Assembly (NCBI GenBank): GCA_963720705.1
Contig: CAVRGJ010000006.1
Location: 186,001 to 250,000 of the forward strand
Source of the DNA: DASWJZ01 sp963720705
GTDB lineage: Bacteria; Pseudomonadota; Alphaproteobacteria; Rhizobiales; Afifellaceae
Direction: 5' to 3'
Length of the DNA: 64,000 nt
Position 1 is the stretch's first letter; every line of letters starts with the position of its first letter. Positions 52,404 through 61,100 of the stretch are shown in pieces. The notes under the pieces are model-generated. The model saw only the letters and a program-made list of their open reading frames with translations. It ran no database searches and had not been told where the DNA came from. A program made the translations under genes and the position numbers.

Positions 52404-53009
52404 TCAGCTGTGCGACCAGTCGTCGGGGTCTTCCGTCTTGCCCGGTGAGAGGCCGAGGATGTCGCCTTCCGTATTGATGCCGAGGCCGAGCACGGTGCGG
52501 TTGGCGTAGGCGAAATAGGCGACCACCTGGTTGATCTCCAGAATCTCTCCGTCGTCGAAGCCGGCGGCGCGCATCGCCTCGATATCCGCCCGGCCGACCG
52601 AGGCGGGTGCCTCGGTCAGCTTGACGGCATAGCGGAGCGCCGGTTGCTCGCGTGCGTCGAAAGTGCCCTCGAATGAGCGCGACTCAAGTGCCGCGCGCAC
52701 TGAAGCGGCGCGTGCGTCGTTCTTGAGCAACCGCTTCAGCCCGGCGAAATGATGCTCCACGCAATAGTCGCAACGATTGATGCGGCTGACCAGCACGCCG
52801 AGCGCCTCCAGGAACAATTCCGGCACCGTGTTGGCGAAATGATGCAGCACGTATTTGTAGAGGGCCATATGACCCTCCATGCTGTGCGGCCGCAGGCTGT
52901 GCGCCATCATGATGTTGTCGACTTTGTTGCCCGGCCCCTTGATGCGATCATAGAGCTGCTTGAGGCGCCCCTCGGCCTCGTCATAGGCGATCGTTTTGAT
53001 CCAGGTCAC
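52404..53009 (-). CDS. Peroxidase-related protein, AhpD/carboxymuconolactone decarboxylase family
   Basis: This 201-residue all-helical protein has the AhpD-type redox motif CDYCVEHH (C80, C83, H87), as in alkylhydroperoxidase-like and peroxidase-related enzymes. The start is GTG at 53009 with GGAG upstream. It is transcribed divergently from the anaerobic redox island, so the two share a short 62-base intergenic region. A role in peroxide defence or in handling reactive intermediates is plausible, but the physiological reductant is unknown. Confidence 0.88.
   Translation of the reverse strand: MTWIKTIAYDEAEGRLKQLYDRIKGPGNKVDNIMMAHSLRPHSMEGHMALYKYVLHHFANTVPELFLEALGVLVSRINRCDYCVEHHFAGLKRLLKNDARAASVRAALESRSFEGTFDAREQPALRYAVKLTEAPASVGRADIEAMRAAGFDDGEILEINQVVAYFAYANRTVLGLGINTEGDILGLSPGKTEDPDDWSHS
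52996..53009. promoter_or_regulatory. FNR/FixK-like site upstream of the anaerobic redox island
   Basis: TTGA-N6-TCAC at 52996-53009 matches seven of eight positions of the FNR/FixK consensus TTGA-N6-TCAA. Its centre is about 69 bases before the GltD-like start. It overlaps the first codons of the divergent AhpD-like gene, whose coding constraint could explain the sequence by chance. Confidence 0.3.
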
Positions 53010-53071
53010 AGTTTCTCCGAGCGGTTCGCGCCAATCTGACTAAGGTGCAGGATGATTTCAGGAAAACGCCG

Positions 53072-54700
53072 ATGTCGATAGCCCGCGACATGACCCCGAC
53101 GGTCGACCTGACCCGACATATGGGCGTCGGCCCGGCGCGGCAGCGGCGGCCAGTCTACGTGGACTTGCTTCCCCCATGTAATGCCGCCTGCCCGGCCGGC
53201 GAAAACATCCAGGCGTGGCTGGCGCTGGCGCAGGCGGGGAAATTCCGCGCCGCGTGGGAGACGCTGATCGCCGACAACCCCATGCCCGCCGTGCACGGCC
53301 GCGTCTGCTATCACCCTTGCGAATCGAGCTGCAATCGAAAGGAACTCGACAGCTCGGTCGGCATCCACGCGGTCGAGCGCTTCCTCGGCGACATGGCAGC
53401 GCGCGAGGGCTGGACAAGCCCGAAGCCCGCGACGGCAAGCGGCAAGCGGGTGCTCGTTGTCGGCGCCGGCCCGAGCGGGCTTTCCGCCGCTTGGCACCTG
53501 ACGCGGCTCGGCCATCAGGTCGAAATCCACGAGGCCGGGCCGCTTCCCGGCGGCATGCTGCATTTCGGCATCCCCGCCTACCGCCTGCCGCGGGAAGACC
53601 TGATGAAGGAGGTGCGGCGCATCGAGGCGATGGGCGTGACGATCATCTTGAACCATCGCGTCGATGATGTGCTGGCCGAGCAGCGGGACGGCGGTTTCGA
53701 CGCAGTCTTCATCGCCATCGGCGCGCACGTCTCGAAACATGTCGACATTCCGGCGCGCGATGCAGTGAAGGTGCTCGACGCCGTAAAGCTGCTCCGCGAT
53801 GTGGAATCGGGCGAGGCGCCGCTCCTCGGCCGCCGCGTGCTCATCTATGGCGGCGGCAACACCGCGATGGACGCGGCCCGCACCGCCCGCCGGCTCGGCG
53901 CCGAGGAGGCGATGATCGTCTACCGCCGCGACCGCGCGCACATGCCGGCGCACGAATTCGAGGCCGACGAAGCGCTCGCCGAAGGCGTGAAGATCAAGTG
54001 GCTGACCTCGATCAAAGAGATCGCCGGCGGCGACTTCACAGTGGAGCGCATGACAATCGGCGACGACGGACGTGCCAAGCCGACCGGCGAGTTCGAGACG
54101 CTGAAAGCCGACGCCGTGGTGCTCGCCCTCGGCCAGGAGGCGGAGTCCGGCTTCCTGCGCTCCGTTCCCGAGATCGAATTCAAGGATGACGGCACGGTCG
54201 TCGTCGGACCCGACATGATGACCGGCAAGGCCGGCATCTTTGCGGGCGGCGACATGGTGCCGGCAGAGCGCTCGGTCACCGTCGCTACCGGCCACGGCAA
54301 GAAGGCCGCACGCTACATCGACGCCTGGCTGCGCGGCTCAAGCTACGAGCGGCCGGAAAAGCACCCGGTCATCGATTTCGCCGGCTTGAACCTGCCGATC
54401 TATTCGGACGCCATTCCGTCGGCGGAGAGACACCTCCCGGTCGAGGCTCGCGGCACGAGTTTCACCGAAATCGTAACCGGCTTCAGCGAGGTGGAGGCTC
54501 TGCACGAGGCCCGGCGCTGCCTCTCCTGCGGCAATTGCTTCGAGTGCGACAACTGCTTCGCTGCGTGTCCCGAAGACGCGATTCTGAAGCTCGGGCCGGG
54601 AAGCCGCTACCGCATCGACTACAAGCTCTGCACCGGCTGCGCGGTCTGCGTCGAGCAGTGCCCCTGCCACGCCATGGAGATGATCGCCGAGCCGGCCTGA
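53072..54700 (+). CDS. GltD-like NAD(P)H:ferredoxin-type oxidoreductase with C-terminal ferredoxin domain
   Basis: This 542-residue protein has the layout of glutamate-synthase small subunits plus extra clusters. An N-terminal iron-sulfur region (C36, C40, C79, C83, C87) precedes an FAD site GAGPSG (131-136) and an NAD(P) site YGGGNTAMDAARTARRL. The last 60 residues carry two ferredoxin-type cysteine sets: C483, C486, C489 with C499 nearby, and C520, C523, C526, C530. It probably moves electrons between NADP(H) and ferredoxin rather than making glutamate, because no GltB is present and PFOR follows 26 bases later. AGGAAA precedes the ATG at 53072; a GTG at 53045 is an alternative start. It leads the operon. 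Confidence 0.88.
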   Translation: MSIARDMTPTVDLTRHMGVGPARQRRPVYVDLLPPCNAACPAGENIQAWLALAQAGKFRAAWETLIADNPMPAVHGRVCYHPCESSCNRKELDSSVGIHAVERFLGDMAAREGWTSPKPATASGKRVLVVGAGPSGLSAAWHLTRLGHQVEIHEAGPLPGGMLHFGIPAYRLPREDLMKEVRRIEAMGVTIILNHRVDDVLAEQRDGGFDAVFIAIGAHVSKHVDIPARDAVKVLDAVKLLRDVESGEAPLLGRRVLIYGGGNTAMDAARTARRLGAEEAMIVYRRDRAHMPAHEFEADEALAEGVKIKWLTSIKEIAGGDFTVERMTIGDDGRAKPTGEFETLKADAVVLALGQEAESGFLRSVPEIEFKDDGTVVVGPDMMTGKAGIFAGGDMVPAERSVTVATGHGKKAARYIDAWLRGSSYERPEKHPVIDFAGLNLPIYSDAIPSAERHLPVEARGTSFTEIVTGFSEVEALHEARRCLSCGNCFECDNCFAACPEDAILKLGPGSRYRIDYKLCTGCAVCVEQCPCHAMEMIAEPA

Positions 54701-54726
54701 GGCTGCGGCGAGGGAGAAGATCGCGA

Positions 54727-57700
54727 ATGGGCACGATCGTCACGATGGACGGCAACACCGCCGTCGCCCACGTCGCCTATCGGGTGAACGAGGTCTGCGC
54801 CATTTATCCGATCACGCCGTCCTCCACGATGGCGGAGCTCGCCGACCAATGGGCATCAGAGGGCATCAGGAATATCTGGGGCAACCTACCGGTCGTGCAA
54901 GAGATGCAGAGCGAAGGGGGCGCTGCCGGCGCCGTCCACGGCTCGCTGCAATCGGGCGCTATGACGACCACCTTCACCGCGTCGCAGGGGCTCATGCTGA
55001 TGATCCCCAACATGTTCAAGATCGCCGGTGAATTGACCGCGACGGTCTTCCACGTCGCGGCGCGTTCGATCGCCACCTCGGCGCTCTCGATCTTCGGCGA
55101 GCATTCCGACGTGATGGCGACGCGCGCCACCGGCTTCGCCATGCTCGCCTCCGGCTCCGTGCAGGAGGCGCACGACCTGGCGCTGATCGCCCAGGCCGCG
55201 ACCTTGAAGGCGCGCGTGCCGTTCATCCATTTCTTCGACGGCTTCCGCACGTCGCACGAATTGAACACCTTCTCGCTGCTCGACGATTCCGACATCCGCG
55301 CCATGATCGACGACGATCTCGTACGCGCGCATCGCGCCCGCGCGCTCGATCCGGAGCATCCCTTCGTGCGCGGCACGGCGCACAATCCCGACACCTTTTT
55401 CCAGGCGCGCGAGGCGGTGAACCCCTATTACGCCGCGACGCCGGCGATCGTCGACGAGGCGATGCATCGCTTCGAAAAGATCGTCGGCCGCAGCTATCGG
55501 CCATTTGAATTTGAAGGCGCTCCAGACGCCGAGCGCGTGTTGATTCTAATGGGCTCCGGCGCGGAGACCGCGCGCGAGACGGCGAAGGCGCTCGCCGCAA
55601 AGGGCGAGAAGGTCGGGGTCGTGCAGGTGCGCCTCTATCGGCCTTTCTCCGCCGCGCATTTTCTTGCCGCGCTCCCCGAAAGCGTCGCCGCGATTGCCGT
55701 TCTCGACCGCACAAAAGAGCCCGGCGCGCCGGGCGAGCCGCTCTATCTCGATGTTGTTGCGGCGCTTGCGGAAGCTACGGCACGCGGCGAGCGCGCATTC
55801 ATGCCGCGCGTGGTCGGCGGGCGCTACGGGCTCTCCTCCAAGGATTTCACGCCGGCGATGGCAAAGGCGGTGCTCGACGGGTTGAAGCGGCAGAACGGCA
55901 AGAACGCGATCGGCCTTTCGAACGGCTTCACCATCGGCATCGACGACGACGTGAGCCACACGAGCATCTCCGTCGATCGGAGCTTCTCCGTCGAGCCGGA
56001 AAGCGTCACCCGCGCCGTCTTCTACGGGCTCGGTGCCGACGGCACGGTCGGCGCCAACAAGAACAGCGTGAAGATCATCGCCGAGGACGCCGGCCGCTTC
56101 GCGCAGGGCTACTTTGTCTATGACTTTCACAAGTCCGGCGCGCAGACGGTTTCGCATCTCCGCTTCGGGCCTGAGTCGATCAAGGCGCCCTACCTGATTG
56201 AGCAGGCGGGCTTCGTGGCCTGCCACCAATTCGCTTTCCTGGCGCGCCAGGATGTGCTGGCGCTTGCGGCACCCGGCGGCGTCTTCCTCTTGAACAGCCC
56301 CTATGGGCCGGACGAGGTCTTCGATCATTTGCCGCTTTCCGTGCAGCGGCAGATCGTCGACAAGAAGCTGCGCTTCTACGTGATCGACGCGTCGAAGGTA
56401 GCGCGCGAGGTCGGGCTCGGCGTCCGCACCAACACGGTCTTGCAGACCTGCTTCTTTGCCATCTCCGGCGCGCTGCCGCGTGAGGCCGCGATCGATCACA
56501 TCAAGGGGTCAATCAAGAAGACTTACGGCCGCAAGGGCGAGGCAGTCGTGCGGAAGAACTTCGCCGCCGTCGACGGCACGCTCGCCCGCCTCGCCGAGGT
56601 GAAGGTGCCGAAAGAGGCGACGGCGACGGAGGACCGCCCGCCGGTCGTGCCGGAGTGGGCACCGGACTTCGTCAAGCGCGTCACCGGCCCAATGCTTGCC
56701 GGCCGCGGCGAGGAGATTCCGGTGAGCCTCGTTCCCGCCGACGGGACGTTTCCGTCGGGGACGAGCGCGTTTGAGAAACGCAACGTCTCCGACATCGTGC
56801 CGGTGTGGCGCGAGGATCTCTGTATCCAATGCGGCCAGTGCAGCTTCGTCTGCCCGCACTCGGTGATCCGCTCGCGCTACTACGACGAAGCGGCGCTCGC
56901 CGGCGCGCCGGCTTCCTTCAAGTCGGCGCCGGTCAATGCGCGCGGCTATCCGGAGGCGCGCTTCACGCTGCAATTCTATGTCGAGGATTGCACCGGCTGC
57001 GCGCTCTGCATCGAGGCCTGCCCGTCCGTCAGCCCGCGCGAGCCGGGCGTGAAGGCGATCAATCTCGCCGACAAGGCGCCGCTCGTTAAGGCCGAGCGGG
57101 AGAACATCGCCTTCTTCGAGACGCTCCCGGTCAACGAGCGCGCGCGCGTCGACTTCGCGAATGTGCGCGGCGTGCAGTTTCTGGAGCCGCTCTTTGAGTT
57201 TTCGGGGGCGTGCGCGGGATGTGGTGAGACGCCCTACCTCAAGCTCCTGTCGCAGCTCTTCGGCGACCGCGCGATGATCGCCAACGCCACCGGCTGCTCG
57301 TCGATCTACGGCGGCAACCTGCCGGTGACGCCTTGGAGCAAGGACCGCGAGGGGCGCGGGCCGGCCTGGTCGAATTCGCTGTTTGAGGACAATGCCGAAT
57401 TCGGCCTCGGCTTCCGGCTTGCCGCCGATAAGCACCTGGAGCTGGCGCGCGCGCTTCTTGAGAAGCTGGCTCCGGCGGTCGGAGTGAAGCTCACCGAGGA
57501 TATCCTCTTCGCGCCGCAGATTCAGGAATCGGAAATCCGCGCGCAGCGGGAACGCGTGGCCGAATTGAAGGTCGCGCTCCTGAAGCTCGACAGCGAGGAC
57601 GCGCGCAATCTCCTCTCCGTCGTCGACCATCTCGTTCGCCGCTCCATCTGGATCGTCGGCGGCGACGGCTGGGCCTACGATATCGGTTATGGCGGGCTCG

Positions 57701-58326
57701 ACCACGTGCTCGCGAGCGGACGCGATGTGAACATCCTGGTGCTCGATACCGAAGTCTATTCGAACACGGGCGGACAATCGTCGAAGGCGACGCCGCTCGG
57801 CGCAGTGGCGAAGTTCGCGGCGTCAGGGAAGCGCGTGCAGCGGAAAGACCTGGCGCTGCAGGCAATCGCCTACGGCAACGTCTACGTCGCGCAGGTGGCG
57901 ATGGGCGCCAATCCGCAGCAGACGCTCGACGCGTTCCGCGAGGCGGAAGCCTATCCCGGCACTTCCATCATTCTTGCCTACAGCCACTGCATCGCGCACG
58001 GCATCGACATGCGCTTCGGCATGAAGCAGCAGGACCTCGCCGTTGCGAGCGGCTATTGGCCGCTGATCCGCTACAACCCGGCGATGCGGGCGATCGGCGA
58101 GAACCCGTTCCGCCTCGATTCGCCGCGCCCGACGATCCCGCTCAAGAGCTACGCCTACAACGAAATACGCTACTCGTCGCTGGCGGCGACCCGCCCCGAG
58201 GAAGCGGCGGACCTTCTCGCACAGGCACAGCGGGCGGTCGCCGCGAAGTATCTGCAATATGAGGATATGGCCTCGCTCGACGGCAGCCATTTCCGTCAGG
58301 ACGCGCCCGCGGCGGGGAGGACATGA
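54727..58326 (+). CDS. nifJ: Pyruvate:ferredoxin (flavodoxin) oxidoreductase, single-chain
   Basis: This 1199-residue enzyme oxidises pyruvate to acetyl-CoA and CO2 while reducing ferredoxin or flavodoxin. All domains of the fused homodimeric type are present: an N-terminal domain (YRVNEVCAIYPITPSS), the CoA-binding and gamma domains (GLGADGTVGANKNSVKII), two [4Fe-4S] motifs from about residue 699 (CIQCGQCSFVCPH) and 755 (CTGCALCIEACPS), and the thiamine diphosphate domain near 825 (CAGCGETPY, NATGCSSIYGG). GGGAGAAG precedes the ATG at 54727. Its stop overlaps the next gene as ATGA. With the flanking GltD-like and hydrogenase genes it makes an anaerobic electron module. Family and completeness are certain; O2 tolerance is unknown. 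Confidence 0.96.
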   Translation: MGTIVTMDGNTAVAHVAYRVNEVCAIYPITPSSTMAELADQWASEGIRNIWGNLPVVQEMQSEGGAAGAVHGSLQSGAMTTTFTASQGLMLMIPNMFKIAGELTATVFHVAARSIATSALSIFGEHSDVMATRATGFAMLASGSVQEAHDLALIAQAATLKARVPFIHFFDGFRTSHELNTFSLLDDSDIRAMIDDDLVRAHRARALDPEHPFVRGTAHNPDTFFQAREAVNPYYAATPAIVDEAMHRFEKIVGRSYRPFEFEGAPDAERVLILMGSGAETARETAKALAAKGEKVGVVQVRLYRPFSAAHFLAALPESVAAIAVLDRTKEPGAPGEPLYLDVVAALAEATARGERAFMPRVVGGRYGLSSKDFTPAMAKAVLDGLKRQNGKNAIGLSNGFTIGIDDDVSHTSISVDRSFSVEPESVTRAVFYGLGADGTVGANKNSVKIIAEDAGRFAQGYFVYDFHKSGAQTVSHLRFGPESIKAPYLIEQAGFVACHQFAFLARQDVLALAAPGGVFLLNSPYGPDEVFDHLPLSVQRQIVDKKLRFYVIDASKVAREVGLGVRTNTVLQTCFFAISGALPREAAIDHIKGSIKKTYGRKGEAVVRKNFAAVDGTLARLAEVKVPKEATATEDRPPVVPEWAPDFVKRVTGPMLAGRGEEIPVSLVPADGTFPSGTSAFEKRNVSDIVPVWREDLCIQCGQCSFVCPHSVIRSRYYDEAALAGAPASFKSAPVNARGYPEARFTLQFYVEDCTGCALCIEACPSVSPREPGVKAINLADKAPLVKAERENIAFFETLPVNERARVDFANVRGVQFLEPLFEFSGACAGCGETPYLKLLSQLFGDRAMIANATGCSSIYGGNLPVTPWSKDREGRGPAWSNSLFEDNAEFGLGFRLAADKHLELARALLEKLAPAVGVKLTEDILFAPQIQESEIRAQRERVAELKVALLKLDSEDARNLLSVVDHLVRRSIWIVGGDGWAYDIGYGGLDHVLASGRDVNILVLDTEVYSNTGGQSSKATPLGAVAKFAASGKRVQRKDLALQAIAYGNVYVAQVAMGANPQQTLDAFREAEAYPGTSIILAYSHCIAHGIDMRFGMKQQDLAVASGYWPLIRYNPAMRAIGENPFRLDSPRPTIPLKSYAYNEIRYSSLAATRPEEAADLLAQAQRAVAAKYLQYEDMASLDGSHFRQDAPAAGRT

Positions 58327-59327
58327 TGGACCTTTCCACGCGCTACATGGGGCTCGCGCTGAAAAATCCGCTGATCGCGTCCGCCTCGCCACTCAACGCC
58401 GACGTCGGTAACCTGCGACGGCTCGAAGACGCAGGCGCCGCCGCAGTGGTGCTGCCGTCGCTCTTCGAAGAGCAGATCGAGGCCGAGGCGGAACGCCAAG
58501 ACCACCTCACTGAAATCTCCGCGGAAAGCTTTCACGAGGCATTGAGCTATTTCCCCGAGCAGGCCGCCTATCGTTTCGGGCCGCATCAATACCTCGACCT
58601 CATCGCGCGGGCCGGCAAGGCAATCGACATTCCCGTCATCGCGAGCCTGAACGGCACGACCGACGAAGGTTGGATCGCCTACGCCCGCTCAATTGAGGAA
58701 GCAGGTGCCAAGGGGCTTGAGCTCAACATCTATTTCATCCCGGCCGATATCACGATGAGCGGTCGCGAGGTCGAGAAGCGCTACATCGACATCGTGAAGG
58801 CCGTGCGCGCCACGGTGACGATTCCGGTCGCGGTGAAGCTCAGTCCGTATTTCAGCTCGATCGGCCACATGGCGAAAGCGGTGGAGAAAGCCGGAGCCGA
58901 CGCGCTCGTGCTCTTCAACCGTTTCTATCAGCCCGATGTCGATCTCGCCCGGCTGGAAGTGTTGACCGACCTCGAACTCAGCCGACACAATGAGATTCGC
59001 TTGCCGCTGCTCTGGCTTGGCGTCCTTGCAGGTCGCGTCAGAGCGTCGCTCGCCGCGTCTACCGGCGTGGCGTCCTCCGATGACGTGGTTAAATATCTCC
59101 TTGTCGGCGCCGACGTCGTGATGTCGACCTCGGCACTCCTCCGCCACGGTGTCGAACACATGCAGGTTCTGCTCGAGGGGCTCGCCGCCTGGCTTTCGGC
59201 CAGGGACTTCCAGACGCTCGACGAGGTGCGCGGCCTGTTGAGCCATCAGAAAGCCAAGGACCCGCGGACATTCGAGCGCGCCAACTACATCCGGATTCTG
59301 CAAGGCTACGGGGCTGCCCATGGGTAG
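58323..59327 (+). CDS. Dihydroorotate dehydrogenase-like protein linked to PFOR
   Basis: This 334-residue TIM-barrel flavoprotein looks like class 1 dihydroorotate dehydrogenase overall (GLALKNPLIASASPLN, VIASLNGTTDEGW, AVKLSPYFSS) with FMN-binding residues. However, the segment holding the catalytic base in PyrD (normally N-L-S-C-P-N) here reads ELNIYFIP at 133-140, with no Cys or Ser at that position. It is therefore unlikely to make orotate. Its ATG overlaps the nifJ stop by 4 bases, so it is made together with PFOR. PFOR-linked homologues are known only by annotation; an electron-transfer or ene-reductase role with the island's ferredoxins is a reasonable but unproven idea. Confidence 0.85.
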   Translation: MMDLSTRYMGLALKNPLIASASPLNADVGNLRRLEDAGAAAVVLPSLFEEQIEAEAERQDHLTEISAESFHEALSYFPEQAAYRFGPHQYLDLIARAGKAIDIPVIASLNGTTDEGWIAYARSIEEAGAKGLELNIYFIPADITMSGREVEKRYIDIVKAVRATVTIPVAVKLSPYFSSIGHMAKAVEKAGADALVLFNRFYQPDVDLARLEVLTDLELSRHNEIRLPLLWLGVLAGRVRASLAASTGVASSDDVVKYLLVGADVVMSTSALLRHGVEHMQVLLEGLAAWLSARDFQTLDEVRGLLSHQKAKDPRTFERANYIRILQGYGAAHG

Positions 59328-59410
59328 CCATGTGACGCGGGCCGCGTGGCCGGCGGACGATTCCGCAGCGTTCACCAGACTTCGCTTTGAGGGCGCCGCC
59401 CGGAAGGATA

Positions 59411-59424
59411 TTGAGACGCGTCAG
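59411..59424. promoter_or_regulatory. FNR/FixK-like site upstream of the hydrogenase genes
   Basis: TTGA-N6-TCAG at 59411-59424 matches seven of eight FNR/FixK consensus positions. Its centre lies about 75 bases upstream of the hydB ATG (59493), inside the 165-base gap that separates the hydrogenase genes from the PFOR half. This gap may hold a second promoter. Confidence 0.35.
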
Positions 59425-59492
59425 ATTGCCCGGCCGCCATCGGCGCGTTGCCGAGCGTCGAACGACGCGGCAGACCACCGAGACATTGCGCG

Positions 59493-60611
59493 ATGCAGGC
59501 AGATCAACCCGTCACACTGACAGTCGGCGGACTCGCCGCCCTCCTCGGCGCGCTCAAGGCGCGCGGCTACCGCGTCCTCGGCCCGACGCTTCGCGATCAG
59601 GCTGTCGTCTACGACGATATCGACGCGATCGCCGACCTGCCGAAAGGGTGGACCGACGAGCAGGACGGCGGGCGCTACCGGATCACGAAGCGTGACGACG
59701 ACGCGCTCTTCGGCTACGCCGTCGGCCCGCATTCCTGGAAGAAATTCCTGCATCCGCCAATTCAGCGGCTCTGGCACGCTAAGCGCGACGGCGCGGATGT
59801 GCGCGTCGAGCCGGAGCCGGATCGCGATGAGCGCTTCGCTTTCATCGGCGTGCGCTCGTGCGAGATCGCCGCCATCGCGATCCAGGACCGCGTGCTGATC
59901 GGCGACGCCTATGCCGACCCGCACTACAAGGCGCGGCGGCAGGACAACTTCATCGTCGCCGTGAATTGCGGCAAGGCCGGCGGCACCTGCTTCTGCGTGT
60001 CTATGCAAACCGGCCCGAAGTCGAAGGCCGGTTTCGACCTCGCGCTGACGGAATTGATCGGCGACGAGCATCTTTTCCTCGTCGAAGTTGGATCGGACGC
60101 TGGCCGCGAAGTGCTGTCAGCGCTTCCGCATCGCGCCGCGACCGACGAGGAGGTGGCCGACGCCGATCGCGTCGTGGCGCGGACCGCGCAGAGCATGGGC
60201 CGCGAGATGCGCTCCGACGATTTGCACGATCTCCTTCTGCGCAATCTCGAGCATCCGCGCTGGGACGACGTCGCCGAGCGCTGTCTCTCCTGCGCTAATT
60301 GCACAATGGTCTGCCCGACCTGCTTCTGCACCTCGGTGGAGGATTCGAGCGACCTCACGGGCACGGAATCCTCGCGCTCGCGGCGCTGGGATTCCTGCTT
60401 CACCATGGATTTCTCTTATATCCACGGGGGCAGCGTGCGCTCGAGCACAAAGTCACGCTACCGCCAATGGATGACCCACAAGCTCGCCACCTGGGTCGAT
60501 CAGTTCGGCTCGTCCGGCTGCGTCGGTTGCGGGCGCTGCATCACGTGGTGCCCGGTCGGCATCGACATCACCGAAGAGGTGCGCGCCATCCGGGACAGCG
60601 AGCCGCGCTGA
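59493..60611 (+). CDS. hydB: [NiFe] hydrogenase beta subunit, ferredoxin-like (HydB, group 3b type)
   Basis: This 372-residue iron-sulfur protein matches the beta subunit of group 3b sulfhydrogenases. An N-terminal domain with scattered conserved cysteines (SCEIAAIAIQD, CFCVSM) is followed by two [4Fe-4S] motifs: C264, C267, C270, C274 (CLSCANCTMVC) and C343, C346, C349, C353 (CVGCGRCITWC). It passes electrons from the gamma flavin subunit toward the catalytic delta/alpha pair. The ATG at 59493 lacks a strong ribosome-binding site. A cyclic-nucleotide-binding gene is inserted 11 bases downstream, before the gamma gene. hydB is the conventional name from archaeal sulfhydrogenase nomenclature. 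Confidence 0.88.
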   Translation: MQADQPVTLTVGGLAALLGALKARGYRVLGPTLRDQAVVYDDIDAIADLPKGWTDEQDGGRYRITKRDDDALFGYAVGPHSWKKFLHPPIQRLWHAKRDGADVRVEPEPDRDERFAFIGVRSCEIAAIAIQDRVLIGDAYADPHYKARRQDNFIVAVNCGKAGGTCFCVSMQTGPKSKAGFDLALTELIGDEHLFLVEVGSDAGREVLSALPHRAATDEEVADADRVVARTAQSMGREMRSDDLHDLLLRNLEHPRWDDVAERCLSCANCTMVCPTCFCTSVEDSSDLTGTESSRSRRWDSCFTMDFSYIHGGSVRSSTKSRYRQWMTHKLATWVDQFGSSGCVGCGRCITWCPVGIDITEEVRAIRDSEPR

Positions 60612-60622
60612 GGGAGCAAGAG

Positions 60623-61090
60623 ATGGAAGCAACAGGCCTTGAGCGCATCATCCGCGAGCATCCGTTCTTCGCCGGGCTGGACGAGGCGTTCGTGGAGCTG
60701 GTCGTCGGCTGCGCCAAGAACGTCCGTTTCGATGCGGGGCAGTATCTCTTCCACGAGGGCGGCTCGGCCGACGTGCTCTATCTGATCCGCCACGGCCGCG
60801 TGGCGCTTGAAGTGTCGGCGCCCGGACGCGGCGCACTGACAATCCAGACGCTGAGCGAAGGCGAGATCGTCGGCGTCTCCGCGCTAATCCCGCCCTATCG
60901 CTGGACCTCCGACGCGCGCGCGCTCGACCTCGTCCGCGCCATCTCGATGGATGCCACATGCTTGCGCAACAAATGCGAGGCCGACCACAGCCTCGGCTAC
61001 GACGTGATGAAGCGCTTCGTGCCGGTGCTCGTGTCGCGCCTGCAGACAACGCGGCTGCAAATGCTCGACCTCTATGGCACCAAGAGCTGA
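60623..61090 (+). CDS. Crp-like cyclic nucleotide-binding domain protein without DNA-binding domain
   Basis: This 155-residue protein is a single cyclic nucleotide-binding domain (HPFFAGLDEAFVELVVGCAK, GQYLFHEGGSADVLYLIRHG, then LSEGEIVGVSALIPP) and then helices. The length stops short of the winged-helix domain that makes Crp/Fnr proteins regulators. GGGAG precedes the ATG. The gene sits between the beta and gamma hydrogenase subunit genes with about 10-base gaps on each side, so it is likely part of the same complex or a modulator of it. Similar proteins are seen in some bacterial group 3b operons by annotation. Whether it binds cAMP is untested. Confidence 0.85.
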   Translation: MEATGLERIIREHPFFAGLDEAFVELVVGCAKNVRFDAGQYLFHEGGSADVLYLIRHGRVALEVSAPGRGALTIQTLSEGEIVGVSALIPPYRWTSDARALDLVRAISMDATCLRNKCEADHSLGYDVMKRFVPVLVSRLQTTRLQMLDLYGTKS

Positions 61091-61100
61091 GCGCGCGGCG

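Noticed and set aside
54535..54726. Upstream extension of the nifJ frame to 54535
   Set aside because: The extra 64 codons overlap the end of the GltD-like gene and read as Arg-rich shadow sequence, while the ATG at 54727 has a good ribosome-binding site and gives the family N-terminus.
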